From positions 1 through 43,672 of the forward strand of contig CAKQDL010000010.1 of assembly GCA_934229395.1 (NCBI GenBank): 43,672 nt of DNA, read 5' to 3'. The translations under genes were made by a program, and so were the position numbers. Source of the stretch: an uncultured Peptococcaceae bacterium. GTDB taxonomy: Bacteria > Bacillota > Peptococcia > Peptococcales > Peptococcaceae. Of this stretch, positions 6,165 through 13,882 are shown piece by piece (the first letter of the stretch is position 1; every line of letters starts with the position of its first letter). Below the pieces are notes generated by a model that saw nothing but the letters and a program-made list of their open reading frames with translations, was not told where the DNA came from and did not search any database.

Positions 6165-7954
6165 TTAGCTATTTGCACTGCAGATGAAACGGCAGGTTTG
6201 GGCGCCGTTGGACCAGCAGTCTACTTCGCGAACGTTGTAGTTGATTTTTGTATAGGCGTGGAGCACGCCGGCTATGAAGCCTTCGTCGTAGACACAGACA
6301 ACCTCATCGCTTGGCGCGAGTCCGCTGCAATCGAGGTCTTGCGACACGGTAAGGACGAGTTTTTTGGCATCTGGCGAAATTTCTTCTATTTGCAAGACGC
6401 CTATCTTTAGCTCGAGCATGAGGCCTTTGAGGTTTTGGGTAAACTGCACAAGGTCTGTCTGCACATTCAAAACATTGTTGGTGAGCTCAGAGCCGGCTTT
6501 GAATCCTGCTTTTCTAAAGATGTCATCGGCACGCTCCTTACCGAACTCCTCGTTTAGTACATCGTTTACGGTAAATTCTAGCAAACGGTACACACTCACG
6601 GGCACCTCTTCGCCAAGGTCGGCGCGGCCGCTTTTGATGTCACCGAGCTTATCCCATACAAAGGTGCTGTGTGGCTGTGGTTTTGCGTCGTGGCTTTTCT
6701 CATCACAGCTGATGCACACTTGATTTTTTCCACTTGTTTTGGCGCAGTACATACGATTATCGGCTTGCTCAAAAAGCGCTTCGTAGGTCTGGCCGTCCCT
6801 AGGAAACATAGCCACGCCAATGCTGGCACTGACTGTCAAAGCCAGAGGCTGCACTATTTGACAGATGTTTTCGCAAATGCGTTCGCCTACCGTTTTTGCA
6901 GCTTTAGCATCTGCAGTGTGTCTGAGATAGGCCAAAAATTCGTCGCCACCAATGCGTCCAACCAAATCCTCGCTGCGCACGGCATTTGTAAGTGCATGTG
7001 CTACATCGCACAAAAAAGCATCCCCTGTAATACGGCCAAGCTTATCGTTGATAACCTTGAAATTGTCCAAATCAATCAAAAGCATCGCAAAGGGCTCTTT
7101 TACCGCGCGAAACATCTCTAGCGTGGATTCGCGCAGGCCTTGACGGTTGTAGATCCCTGTCAAAAAATCGGTACGCGCGTAATCCAGGGCATTTTTAAGC
7201 GTTTGCTTTTGTGCTTCTTCCTCAAAATAAATATCGGTAATATCCGTGGAATAGGCAATGATGCTCTTTTCGTCGCGGTCATAATAACGATATTCCAAAC
7301 GCTTTTTGGTGTATCCTCGTTCAGAATCATTGAGGCCATAAATCACCGTGTGAACCTCGTTTGTTTCGAGCACCTCTAGCACGCGATTGAGCTATGTTTC
7401 TTTAAGCATACGTTTCCTATCCTCCTCGGCAACGTAGCGCATGATATAGTCGTAGGCATCTTTGTTGTAATCGTTGCTTGTTTCCGGCAGCTGCAGAATC
7501 TCCCCTTGTGCTGCAAACACCAAAATGCAGCTGTTGGTCGTAGCGTTGATATAACTCAAAAAGTCGCAGTTGCTGTACACATACATTTTCATCAATTGGT
7601 TCAAAAATGTTCTTCTGTGTTTCTACGAAAGGTCAGGAGCGCTGTTGTTTCCTGCCCCTCTTTTTCAAAATATATTTTTACGTCAGCCCGGTCCTTGAGC
7701 GCTCTTTTTTTAACCGCAACCTCCATATGGTGATTCTTTTCGCCCGCTATGTACCATTCGAGCAAGGAGGCACTTTGTAGCGCTTCTATGTCCTCGTCTC
7801 GGAAAATGCCTTTGCAGTCTGCCAAGCAGGCACTCCACGAAACACGTTGGCCGTTTTTCGCTGGCGTTAGCGCATCCGCAATAATTTCTGCAACGTCATC
7901 CTCTAGATGAATCTTTATGATTGTAATGCCAATGCGTTCCATGACCTTATCCAC
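6165..7954 (-). pseudogene. Diguanylate cyclase (PAS-like + GGDEF + V4R) pseudogene
   Basis: Three segments read as one former protein of about 595 residues. The GTG start at 7954 follows GGAGG by seven bases and a TATAAT. At about 7606, a run of five T where six would keep the frame shifts EEHF out of LNQLMKMYVYSNCDF. An in-frame TAG at 7392-7394 then separates RKRMLKET from LNRVLEVLETNEV. The distal part has an intact GGDEF motif (VGRIGGDEF) with an RxxD inhibitory site (RSED) and a C-terminal V4R-like domain ending AGVLHAYTKINYNVREVDCW. The 5' domains look PAS-like. A truncated cyclase reinitiating at an internal start cannot be excluded. Confidence 0.85.
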
Positions 7955-7985
7955 AACGCAACCTCCGAAATTCATGCTTAACGCT

Positions 7986-7994
7986 ATTATACCA
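7986..7994 (-). promoter_or_regulatory. Extended -10 promoter of the GGDEF pseudogene
   Basis: On the minus strand TGGTATAAT (plus 7986-7994) is an extended -10 element about 32 bases upstream of the GTG start. No clear -35. The rest of 7955-8085 is AT-rich with nothing else recognised. Confidence 0.55.
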
Positions 7995-8083
7995 TAGCCT
8001 TCTTTGAATATATATATATTTATCCTCTAAAAAGTTTTCTTATGGTGGACATTTTCGCACTGTTGTCATGTTATGTTTCCATA

Positions 8084-8113
8084 AAAAAGACCACAGCAAT
8101 CGCTGTGGTCTTT
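8084..8113 (-). terminator. Terminator of the arylsulfotransferase-like gene
   Basis: Perfect 12-bp stem AAAGACCACAGC / GCTGTGGTCTTT (8086-8097, 8102-8113) with loop AATC, followed on the minus strand by T-rich sequence. The stem is nearly the same as that of the terminator at 4266-4300. Confidence 0.9.
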
Positions 8114-8129
8114 GGGGGGTTTTGAAGAA

Positions 8130-9611
8130 TTAGAACTTAGAAGTAGTTACTTCATCATCTGGATCTGCACTAACCTCAGCATCTTCTTCGGTTACGCAAG
8201 CTGCCATGTCTGTTTCATAACCCTTGGCTTCTGGAACTTCGGTGATATTGTCGAGCATACCAAGAGCTGCACCTGGTACACGGAAGGTTTCGTTTTCGAG
8301 GCGTGCAACTGGCACTTCTTCTGGAGTGTCGAGTTGTGGTACATAGCTGTATGGGTAACGGTATGCACGATAGATGAATTGTGCTGGGCTTTCCTTGGTG
8401 AATGGTGCACGGTATTCCCAAACAACTTCCTTATCTGGGGTTACTTCAAACATTCTGGAGAAGCAGCCTTCGGTAATCATGGTGTTGCCGTTAGGGAGAC
8501 GTTGTGCAGCAGAGATAAGTTGGCTATAGAAGGTGGTGTTGGTAATCATTGGCATCATACCAGTGGTGGTATCGCTACCTACATAGCTCCAAACTACCTT
8601 GAGGGTGGTAGGATCGATTTCGAGAATACGGGAGTGGTCGCGGATATCAACCTTGGTACCGTCAATGCTCATGCGGTCTGGAAGACCATAGCCTGCCCAA
8701 CCACCGTTGTCGAAAAGAAGGATGTTGCCTTCGCCAGGGAGACCCTTTGGAATCATGTGGCAGTGGTGTTGACCAATGATTTGGCCAATACGACGGAGTT
8801 CTTTGCTTTCAGTGAAGTCTGGACCAATCTTCCAAACAATCTTACCGGTTTCCTTGGAAATGATGGCCATGATGTTGGCTTCACGAGCGTCCCAAATGAT
8901 GTTGTCTGGATGGAAGCGTTCGTCGCCTTGATCGTACCACTTGTTAGGGCCAAGGGTGCTCATGGAGTTGATGTGCATCCAGTCGCTCATTTCACCGTTC
9001 TTGGTGATGTGTTGGTTAGGGTTACGGAAGAGAACGTTCTTTGCTGCTTGGGAGAAACCAAGTTCATTGAAGTGTTCGTTCACGCGCCAGGTCCAAAGAA
9101 TGTTGCCTTCCCAGTCTACTTCGATGATGGTGTCATCTAAGAGGCGCTTGTCGCTGATGCGCTTGTTGTAAAGGTCAGTGTGGCAGAGAATGAGGGTGTT
9201 ACCACTGTCAGTCTTGCATTCCATACCTGGAACGTAGTAACCTACTGGGTTGCCTTCACGTTGATAGTCGTGGTGTTGACGAGCCATCCATTGTGGTTCA
9301 TGACCTTCATCTTCGATGTAATCTTTGTGGTCAAACTTCCAAACAACGTTACCATCCCAGTCGAGCTGAGTAAGGTCGGTTTGGTCTTGATAGGAGTAAG
9401 CGCTGTCACGAACGCCCAAAGAACCCATTACATAGCCGCCAGGAAGGAGCTTATTTGGGAAGCCTTGGAAGTTCTTCCAAACTTTTACAACATTACCATT
9501 CATGTCAACTAGAACAGCGCCAACCTTTGGTACTGGCATAAGGGTGTAACCGTTCCAGCATTTTTCTGGATTATAAATTGTGGTACCTGTAGGGAAAACT
9601 GTTGAACTCAT
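8130..9611 (-). CDS. Arylsulfotransferase (ASST)-like beta-propeller protein, no signal peptide
   Basis: This 493-residue protein is a repeat protein with blades ending in W-containing strands: DWDGNVVWKF (85-94), DWEGNILWTW (166-175), ETGKIVWKIG (254-263), TTLKVVWSYV (335-344) and DKEVVWEYRA (393-402). Conserved histidines lie at RQHHDY (111-116), DWMHINS (210-216) and GQHHCHM (280-286). These features match the PAPS-independent aryl-sulfate sulfotransferase family, which moves sulfate between phenols through a sulfo-histidine. The catalytic His cannot be assigned with certainty. The N-terminus MSSTVFPTGTTIY has no signal peptide, whereas characterised enterobacterial ASSTs are periplasmic. 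The RBS AAGGAGGAATTCAA is near ideal, suggesting high expression. Neighbours are a Crp-type regulator, a TauE exporter and an SsuABC-like importer. Confidence 0.8.
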   Translation of the reverse strand: MSSTVFPTGTTIYNPEKCWNGYTLMPVPKVGAVLVDMNGNVVKVWKNFQGFPNKLLPGGYVMGSLGVRDSAYSYQDQTDLTQLDWDGNVVWKFDHKDYIEDEGHEPQWMARQHHDYQREGNPVGYYVPGMECKTDSGNTLILCHTDLYNKRISDKRLLDDTIIEVDWEGNILWTWRVNEHFNELGFSQAAKNVLFRNPNQHITKNGEMSDWMHINSMSTLGPNKWYDQGDERFHPDNIIWDAREANIMAIISKETGKIVWKIGPDFTESKELRRIGQIIGQHHCHMIPKGLPGEGNILLFDNGGWAGYGLPDRMSIDGTKVDIRDHSRILEIDPTTLKVVWSYVGSDTTTGMMPMITNTTFYSQLISAAQRLPNGNTMITEGCFSRMFEVTPDKEVVWEYRAPFTKESPAQFIYRAYRYPYSYVPQLDTPEEVPVARLENETFRVPGAALGMLDNITEVPEAKGYETDMAACVTEEDAEVSADPDDEVTTSKF

Positions 9612-9674
9612 TTGAATTCCTCCTTGATTTTACCTGTCATAAATTGACGTATGTCTTCTATCGAATCTATAATC

Positions 9675-9759
9675 TGAGTTTATATCAATTTTACCTAAAA
9701 TTCAATAACCCGAGTTAACTTTTTTGTCAGTAATTGCATTGTTTTCAAATAATTTGAAA
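9675..9759 (-). promoter_or_regulatory. Control region of the ASST-like gene with a perfect 17-bp palindrome
   Basis: A perfect palindrome TTTCAAAT-T-ATTTGAAA lies at 9743-9759. Downstream on the minus strand an extended -10, TGATATAAA, lies near 9675-9690. The palindrome is just beyond the 3' end of a Crp-family gene, whose product is the obvious candidate binder. The odd-length centre is unusual for Crp/FNR sites, so the assignment is tentative. Confidence 0.5.
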
Positions 9760-9785
9760 GGTTTCATTTTTCCTTCACACAAACC

Positions 9786-10445
9786 TTACGAATACTTGAT
9801 TTGTACAGCATTATCTGCAATATTTTCTAAACGTTTGTAGTTAAGCACGCGATAAACGCGACCACTTTTTTTGAGGGTTTCTTCTGTGCGGAGCACACCA
9901 AAAATACGCGACACCGTTACCTTGTGAATGTTTAGCAGCTTGGCGATATCGTTATTGTTGAAATTGGCCAGGTAGTAGCCTTCACTGTCCTCTTGCAAGC
10001 GGCTTAAAATCCAGCGACAAAGCACCGCTGGCGCTGGCAAGGCTGTTTTTCCAAGGTAGAGATCCATCAGATAGTTGCATTCATGCACAGCCGTACTCAC
10101 GAGCTCTTCCATAAGTGCTGGACGTTGTGCAAAATAGTTTTTTACTGCATCTACCGGCAAGCGAATGCAGGAGCAATCGCTGCTTGCAACAAAATTAAAG
10201 GAGCTCGTATACGGTTTATCGCCATCGTATAAAAGCAGCACGCCTACAATGGATTCGGTTACGCCGCCTCCCTCTTTACATGAAAGGACGCTCTCAACGC
10301 CTTTGGCCGTTAGTATCTCTCTGTACACGGTACCCTTGCGCAAATAATATACATACTCGATGGTGCTGCCGCCTTCAATGAGCACCTCGCCCTTCTTAAA
10401 GAAGCAGGGCTCTGCGCCTGGAATTGCTCGTATAGAATCAATCAT
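9786..10445 (-). CDS. Crp/Fnr family transcriptional regulator
   Basis: This 219-residue protein has an N-terminal cyclic-nucleotide-binding-like beta roll (about residues 12-115; FFKKGEVLIEGG, LRKGTVYRE) and a C-terminal winged helix (about 140-210) with recognition segment NNDIAKLLNIHKVTVSRIFG. No CxxC-type iron-sulfur cluster spacing typical of FNR is evident, so the sensed signal is unknown. The gene starts 12 bases after the TauE/SafE exporter gene and precedes the ASST-like gene, so it probably controls this sulfur-related block. RBS GGTGGGGAAACG before ATG 10445. Confidence 0.88.
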   Translation of the reverse strand: MIDSIRAIPGAEPCFFKKGEVLIEGGSTIEYVYYLRKGTVYREILTAKGVESVLSCKEGGGVTESIVGVLLLYDGDKPYTSSFNFVASSDCSCIRLPVDAVKNYFAQRPALMEELVSTAVHECNYLMDLYLGKTALPAPAVLCRWILSRLQEDSEGYYLANFNNNDIAKLLNIHKVTVSRIFGVLRTEETLKKSGRVYRVLNYKRLENIADNAVQIKYS

Positions 10446-10457
10446 CGTTTCCCCACC

Positions 10458-11186
10458 TTACAATAGATTTGTTGCTGCCATAATAATCCCCGAGACACCA
10501 ACCATATAATAAGAACAGCGGCGAATGACGTCTTCGCTGCTGATTTTTGCTACAATCTTGCCGGCAATGACCTGGCCAATCAAAATGGCTATAATCCCAA
10601 TCACAGCCGGTCCAACCATATCTGCTGTAAAAATTCCTTCCTTGGCACGCGCCGCCAGGCAATAAATATCTGTGATTAAAAAGAGGCATTGAATGTTGCC
10701 CACATATTCGTCCATCGAATCACACGCCGCCAGATAGTAAAGCACCATAAGCGGTCCGCCAATACCAAAAAGGCCATTGCAAAGGCCTGAGGCAAAGCTA
10801 CAAGCAAACATGACAGGAATCGTATCCTTCACCTGTGCTTTCTCGCTAAAGCGCAAGAAATAAATGGCCAGGATGATAAGAAAGACGCCAAACCATCCCT
10901 TGAGGAGGGTTGGATCAAAGCTTAGGGTGTATTTGATGGTGAGCCAACAGCCAATAAGATAAAAAATGGTTGGAATCACCACGCGGCGCACATTGATATG
11001 CTTGTGATAAAGCCACACAAGCACAACCATCTGGGCCATTGGAATCACGCCCGAAAGCGCCACAGCCTGTGGCAGGTCGGTAAAATACGGCAAGATGGCC
11101 ATAATGGTCAAAGACGCCCCAAAGCCCGTAACGCCTTGGATGGTAGCACCCAAAAGCGACACCAAAATCGTTACAAGATATAGCAT
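10458..11186 (-). CDS. TauE/SafE family membrane permease (putative sulfite/sulfonate exporter)
   Basis: This 242-residue membrane protein has about eight hydrophobic segments and the two half-repeat motifs of the TauE/SafE (DUF81) family: GATIQGVTGFGASLTIMAIL near the N-terminus and ASGLCNGLFGIGGPLMVLYYL at about residue 131. Family members export sulfite, sulfonates or organic acids. Its position between an SsuABC-like importer and an ASST-like gene makes a sulfur anion the likely cargo, as an inference. It is the first gene of a two-gene unit with the Crp-family regulator. Confidence 0.85.
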   Translation of the reverse strand: MLYLVTILVSLLGATIQGVTGFGASLTIMAILPYFTDLPQAVALSGVIPMAQMVVLVWLYHKHINVRRVVIPTIFYLIGCWLTIKYTLSFDPTLLKGWFGVFLIILAIYFLRFSEKAQVKDTIPVMFACSFASGLCNGLFGIGGPLMVLYYLAACDSMDEYVGNIQCLFLITDIYCLAARAKEGIFTADMVGPAVIGIIAILIGQVIAGKIVAKISSEDVIRRCSYYMVGVSGIIMAATNLL

Positions 11187-11282
11187 GCCCCTCTCTCCTT
11201 TTTACGTATAATTTTCTACATATACATTAGCATTAAATTTTTCTTCTTTCTAGGCGTCCAACAAATTTACTTGCGTATTTTT

Positions 11283-11307
11283 ATTGTAATTTTGGCAAAA
11301 TTACAAT
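11283..11307 (-). promoter_or_regulatory. Perfect 11-bp inverted repeat upstream of the TauE gene
   Basis: ATTGTAATTTT (11283-11293) and AAAATTACAAT (11297-11307) flank GGC. The repeat lies about 97 bases upstream of the TauE start, in the 173-base gap after the ABC importer. A weak promoter (TTGGAC, 18 bases, TTTAAT on the minus strand) lies between the repeat and the gene. There is no T-run, so it is more likely an operator than a terminator. Confidence 0.55.
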
Positions 11308-11320
11308 TAATACTGACCAC

Positions 11321-11349
11321 AAAAAAATAAGCCATTTAACGACGGCTTA
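11321..11349 (-). terminator. Terminator of the ABC importer operon
   Basis: Stem TAAGCC / GGCTTA (11328-11333, 11344-11349) followed on the minus strand by seven T. It lies 11 bases after the permease stop. Confidence 0.8.
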
Positions 11350-11359
11350 GGTCGGTTGG

Positions 11360-12097
11360 CTATAGCCAGCGGCAAAACTTTTTTTCGATGAAGTATATAA
11401 TCTCATAAAAGAGCACGCCCAGGAGGGCCATGCCGATGATGCCGGCGAACATATTTGCGTAGTCGCGGCACTCCATGCCATCCAAAATAAGATAGCCTAG
11501 GCCATCGAAGGAGGCAAAGGTTTCGGCAAAAAAGAGCACGGCCACCGAGGTCCCTACGCTGATGCGCAAGGAGGTGAGCATTTGCGGCAGCGTTGCCGGA
11601 AGCAGCAAATGTCGAAAAATCTCCCATTTGTTGCTTGTGAGGGTATGCATGGCGTCGACGCTTTCTTGAGGCAGCTGATGGGCAGCATCTGATACGACCA
11701 CAAAAATTTGAAAGAAGATAATCATGGTGATGAGGACAATTTTCGGCAAATCGCCTAGACCAAAGAGCACCACGAGTATTGGCAAGAACACGACCTTTGG
11801 CAAGGGATAGAGGATGGCCACCAAGGGGCTTGCGATGCGGTACAAAAGCTCACTGCGCCCACACGCCAAGCCAAGGGGAAGTGCTAGGGCCACACCCAAG
11901 AGGGTGGACACCAAAACGCGGTAAGCGCTCACTAAAAACTGCGGCCACATTTCGCCCTCTTTTGAAAGCTCAATAAATGCTTGGAAGGAGGCCAGTGGTG
12001 TTGGCAAAAAGGCTTTATCGAGAGCTACGCTGGCAGTGTGCCACAACAAGAGAAGTGCGAAAGTGGCTATTACAATAGAAAAAGCTTTGTTCTTCAT
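11360..12097 (-). CDS. ABC transporter permease (SsuC/TauC-like)
   Basis: This 245-residue protein of the binding-protein-dependent transport family has about six membrane segments. The EAA-type cytoplasmic loop, DAMHTLTSNKWEIFRHLLLP, contacts the ATPase. FASFDGLGYLI near residue 195 is typical of the nitrate/sulfonate/taurine/NMT1 permease group. It overlaps the ATPase gene by four bases and is the last gene of the importer operon. The substrate is not proven; the neighbouring ASST-like and TauE genes point to an organosulfur compound. Confidence 0.88.
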   Translation of the reverse strand: MKNKAFSIVIATFALLLLWHTASVALDKAFLPTPLASFQAFIELSKEGEMWPQFLVSAYRVLVSTLLGVALALPLGLACGRSELLYRIASPLVAILYPLPKVVFLPILVVLFGLGDLPKIVLITMIIFFQIFVVVSDAAHQLPQESVDAMHTLTSNKWEIFRHLLLPATLPQMLTSLRISVGTSVAVLFFAETFASFDGLGYLILDGMECRDYANMFAGIIGMALLGVLFYEIIYFIEKKFCRWL

Positions 12098-12840
12098 TGT
12101 ACCCCCTCCTCGAGCAATTTCTTAATTTTGGCGCATTGGGCCACAAAGGCCGTATTGTAGCGGTCGTTTGGTGTTTTTGTATTGTCTAACACAACAGGTG
12201 CTGGTGCATTTTTGGCATACACCAAAAGATGGTCGCACATATACACAGCTTCTTCTATGCTGTGGGTCACGAGCACCATGGTGACACCGCTTTCTTTTGA
12301 AAGCTGGAGCACCTCCTGCTGCAAGCCTTCGCGCGTTAGGGCGTCGAGGGCCGAGAAGGGTTCATCCATAAGGAGCACCTTGGGTTCGTCTATGAGGGCG
12401 CGACCAATGGCCACGCGTTGGCATTGGCCGCCGGAAAGCTCGGAAGGGTATTTGTTTTCTAGCCCTTCTAGCCCCAAGCGCGCGAGCTCTGCCTTTATTT
12501 TCTTCTCAATGTCGGCGCGCGACGTTTTTTTGAGTTTTAGCGGCAGTGCTAGGTTTTGGGCAACGGTTTTCCATTTAAAAAGACCGTAGCTTTGTTGGAT
12601 AAAGCTCACACCGTTCATTGGCGCCTTGGCCTTTTGGCCTTGGCAGAGCACCTCGCCTGCATCGGGTGTTTTGAGCCCAGCCAAAAGATAGAGCAAGGTG
12701 GTTTTGCCACAACCCGAAGGACCAATAAGGGCCCAACGTTCGTGGGCCCTTACTTGCCAATCAAAGTCAGTGAGAATATCTGCTTGATTGTTGTCATACG
12801 TATAGCTGACTTGGTTTAAAGAATAAATCACCTTGATCAC
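12094..12840 (-). CDS. ABC transporter ATP-binding protein (SsuB/TauB-like)
   Basis: This 248-residue ATPase has Walker A GPSGCGKTT (about 39-47), Q-loop FIQQSYGLFKW, signature LSGGQCQR, Walker B VLLMDEPFSALD and switch VTHSIEEAVY. This is the nitrate/sulfonate/taurine importer ATPase pattern. Translation starts at a GTG (12840) that overlaps the stop of the binding-protein gene by four bases. It couples ATP hydrolysis to uptake with the permease encoded next. Confidence 0.9.
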   Translation of the reverse strand: MIKVIYSLNQVSYTYDNNQADILTDFDWQVRAHERWALIGPSGCGKTTLLYLLAGLKTPDAGEVLCQGQKAKAPMNGVSFIQQSYGLFKWKTVAQNLALPLKLKKTSRADIEKKIKAELARLGLEGLENKYPSELSGGQCQRVAIGRALIDEPKVLLMDEPFSALDALTREGLQQEVLQLSKESGVTMVLVTHSIEEAVYMCDHLLVYAKNAPAPVVLDNTKTPNDRYNTAFVAQCAKIKKLLEEGVQ

Positions 12841-13865
12841 TCTTCCGTTTGTGCATAAGAGGTATCAACGAGGTCGAGATAGCTGTACACCTTGTCAATC
12901 ATTTTCTTTTCTACCATCCATGCTTCAAGGCGTGCAACTTCCTGCTCGGTTGGCACGGCCCCTGGAGTGTAGGTTGGCATTGGGTAAGTGTCTTGCAAAT
13001 CTTCTGGCACATGAGCCTTTTCAAAGAGAAGGGCTTTGTATTTGTCTGGATTTTCGTTGATGTCGGTCATGCTCTTATCCAAAACTTCCATAAAGGTATC
13101 AAGCTCTTTTTTGCGCGTGTCGGAAAATTCGTCTGTTGCGAGGAAAACGGATTGGGAATAGTTTTCATCTAAGGTGGTGTCGTCAATCACTGCTACAGCG
13201 CCCTTAGAAATGGCAAAGGATGCGAGCGGATCTGGAAGGATGGCTGCATCAATGTCTTTACCGGCGAGGAGGGTTTCTACACGGAGCATGAGGTCTGGCA
13301 TATTCACAAGCTCCATGCTGCTGGTATCGAGCTTATAGTAGTCGGCGTATTGGTTGATGAGGTATTCCATCATGGTGTTGGTGGAAATGGCCACGCGCTT
13401 GCCTTCGAGCTGTTCTGGTGAGGTGATGCCACTGTTTGGCGCAGCAGCAACCACAAAACGACCTTCTTCTGGGGTGGCGCCAAAGGCCAAGCCTACCACC
13501 TTGGTGTCGGTGCCAGCTTTTTTCATAAGGCTTTGCACAATCATGTCGTTCATAACAATATCAAGCTCACCGGCTTCTACCGCCTTGGATTGGTCAGAGC
13601 TGGACTTGAATGGGAACACCTCTACATCGAGGCCAGCTTCTTCAAACATCCCTTCTTGCTCTGCAGCAAAAATTGGCAAGCTGTCGGCAATGCTGAGCAC
13701 ACCCACGCGAACAGTGGTGGCTTCTTCCTTTGGCGCCTCTGTTTCGGCGCTCATCGGCGCGCTTTCGGGCTCTGTAGTGGCTTCATTGCCCCCACAAGCT
13801 ACAAGGCCCACGCTCATAGCGCCTGCCAAAAGTACTGCTGTCACTTTCTTCATCCACGATTTCAT
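12837..13865 (-). CDS. ABC transporter substrate-binding lipoprotein (NMT1/SsuA-like)
   Basis: This 342-residue lipoprotein has a basic N-terminus, a hydrophobic stretch and a lipobox, LVAC, with Cys24. A Glu/Thr/Pro-rich linker follows, then the mature domain begins VRVGVLSIADSLPIFAAEQE. It continues with GKRVAISTNTMMEYLI and the KDIDAAILPDP pocket segment, as in the NMT1/THI5-like and SsuA group. These bind small organics such as sulfonates, pyrimidine precursors or nitrate; the ligand is not resolved. It starts 17 bases after nif3, so read-through from upstream is possible. Confidence 0.85.
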   Translation of the reverse strand: MKSWMKKVTAVLLAGAMSVGLVACGGNEATTEPESAPMSAETEAPKEEATTVRVGVLSIADSLPIFAAEQEGMFEEAGLDVEVFPFKSSSDQSKAVEAGELDIVMNDMIVQSLMKKAGTDTKVVGLAFGATPEEGRFVVAAAPNSGITSPEQLEGKRVAISTNTMMEYLINQYADYYKLDTSSMELVNMPDLMLRVETLLAGKDIDAAILPDPLASFAISKGAVAVIDDTTLDENYSQSVFLATDEFSDTRKKELDTFMEVLDKSMTDINENPDKYKALLFEKAHVPEDLQDTYPMPTYTPGAVPTEQEVARLEAWMVEKKMIDKVYSYLDLVDTSYAQTEE

Positions 13866-13882
13866 CTTTATTCATCTCTCCT

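Noticed and set aside
5563..7954. Reading the frameshifts here purely as sequencing errors in homopolymers
   Set aside because: Three indels are in A or T runs, so error is possible for each. However, the aldo/keto reductase also lacks about a third of its length and the GGDEF gene also has an in-frame TAG, which base-calling errors in runs do not explain.
8112..9140. Long open frame on the plus strand (342 codons) opposite the ASST-like gene
   Set aside because: It is antisense to a well-supported gene with clear family repeats and a strong RBS. The frame has no RBS, is Trp/His/Phe rich and matches no recognisable family; it reflects the codon bias of the real gene.
11187..11359. The 11-bp inverted repeat at 11283-11307 as a terminator
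   Set aside because: It has no adjacent T-run on either strand, and a separate terminator with seven T lies at 11321-11349 directly after the importer operon.
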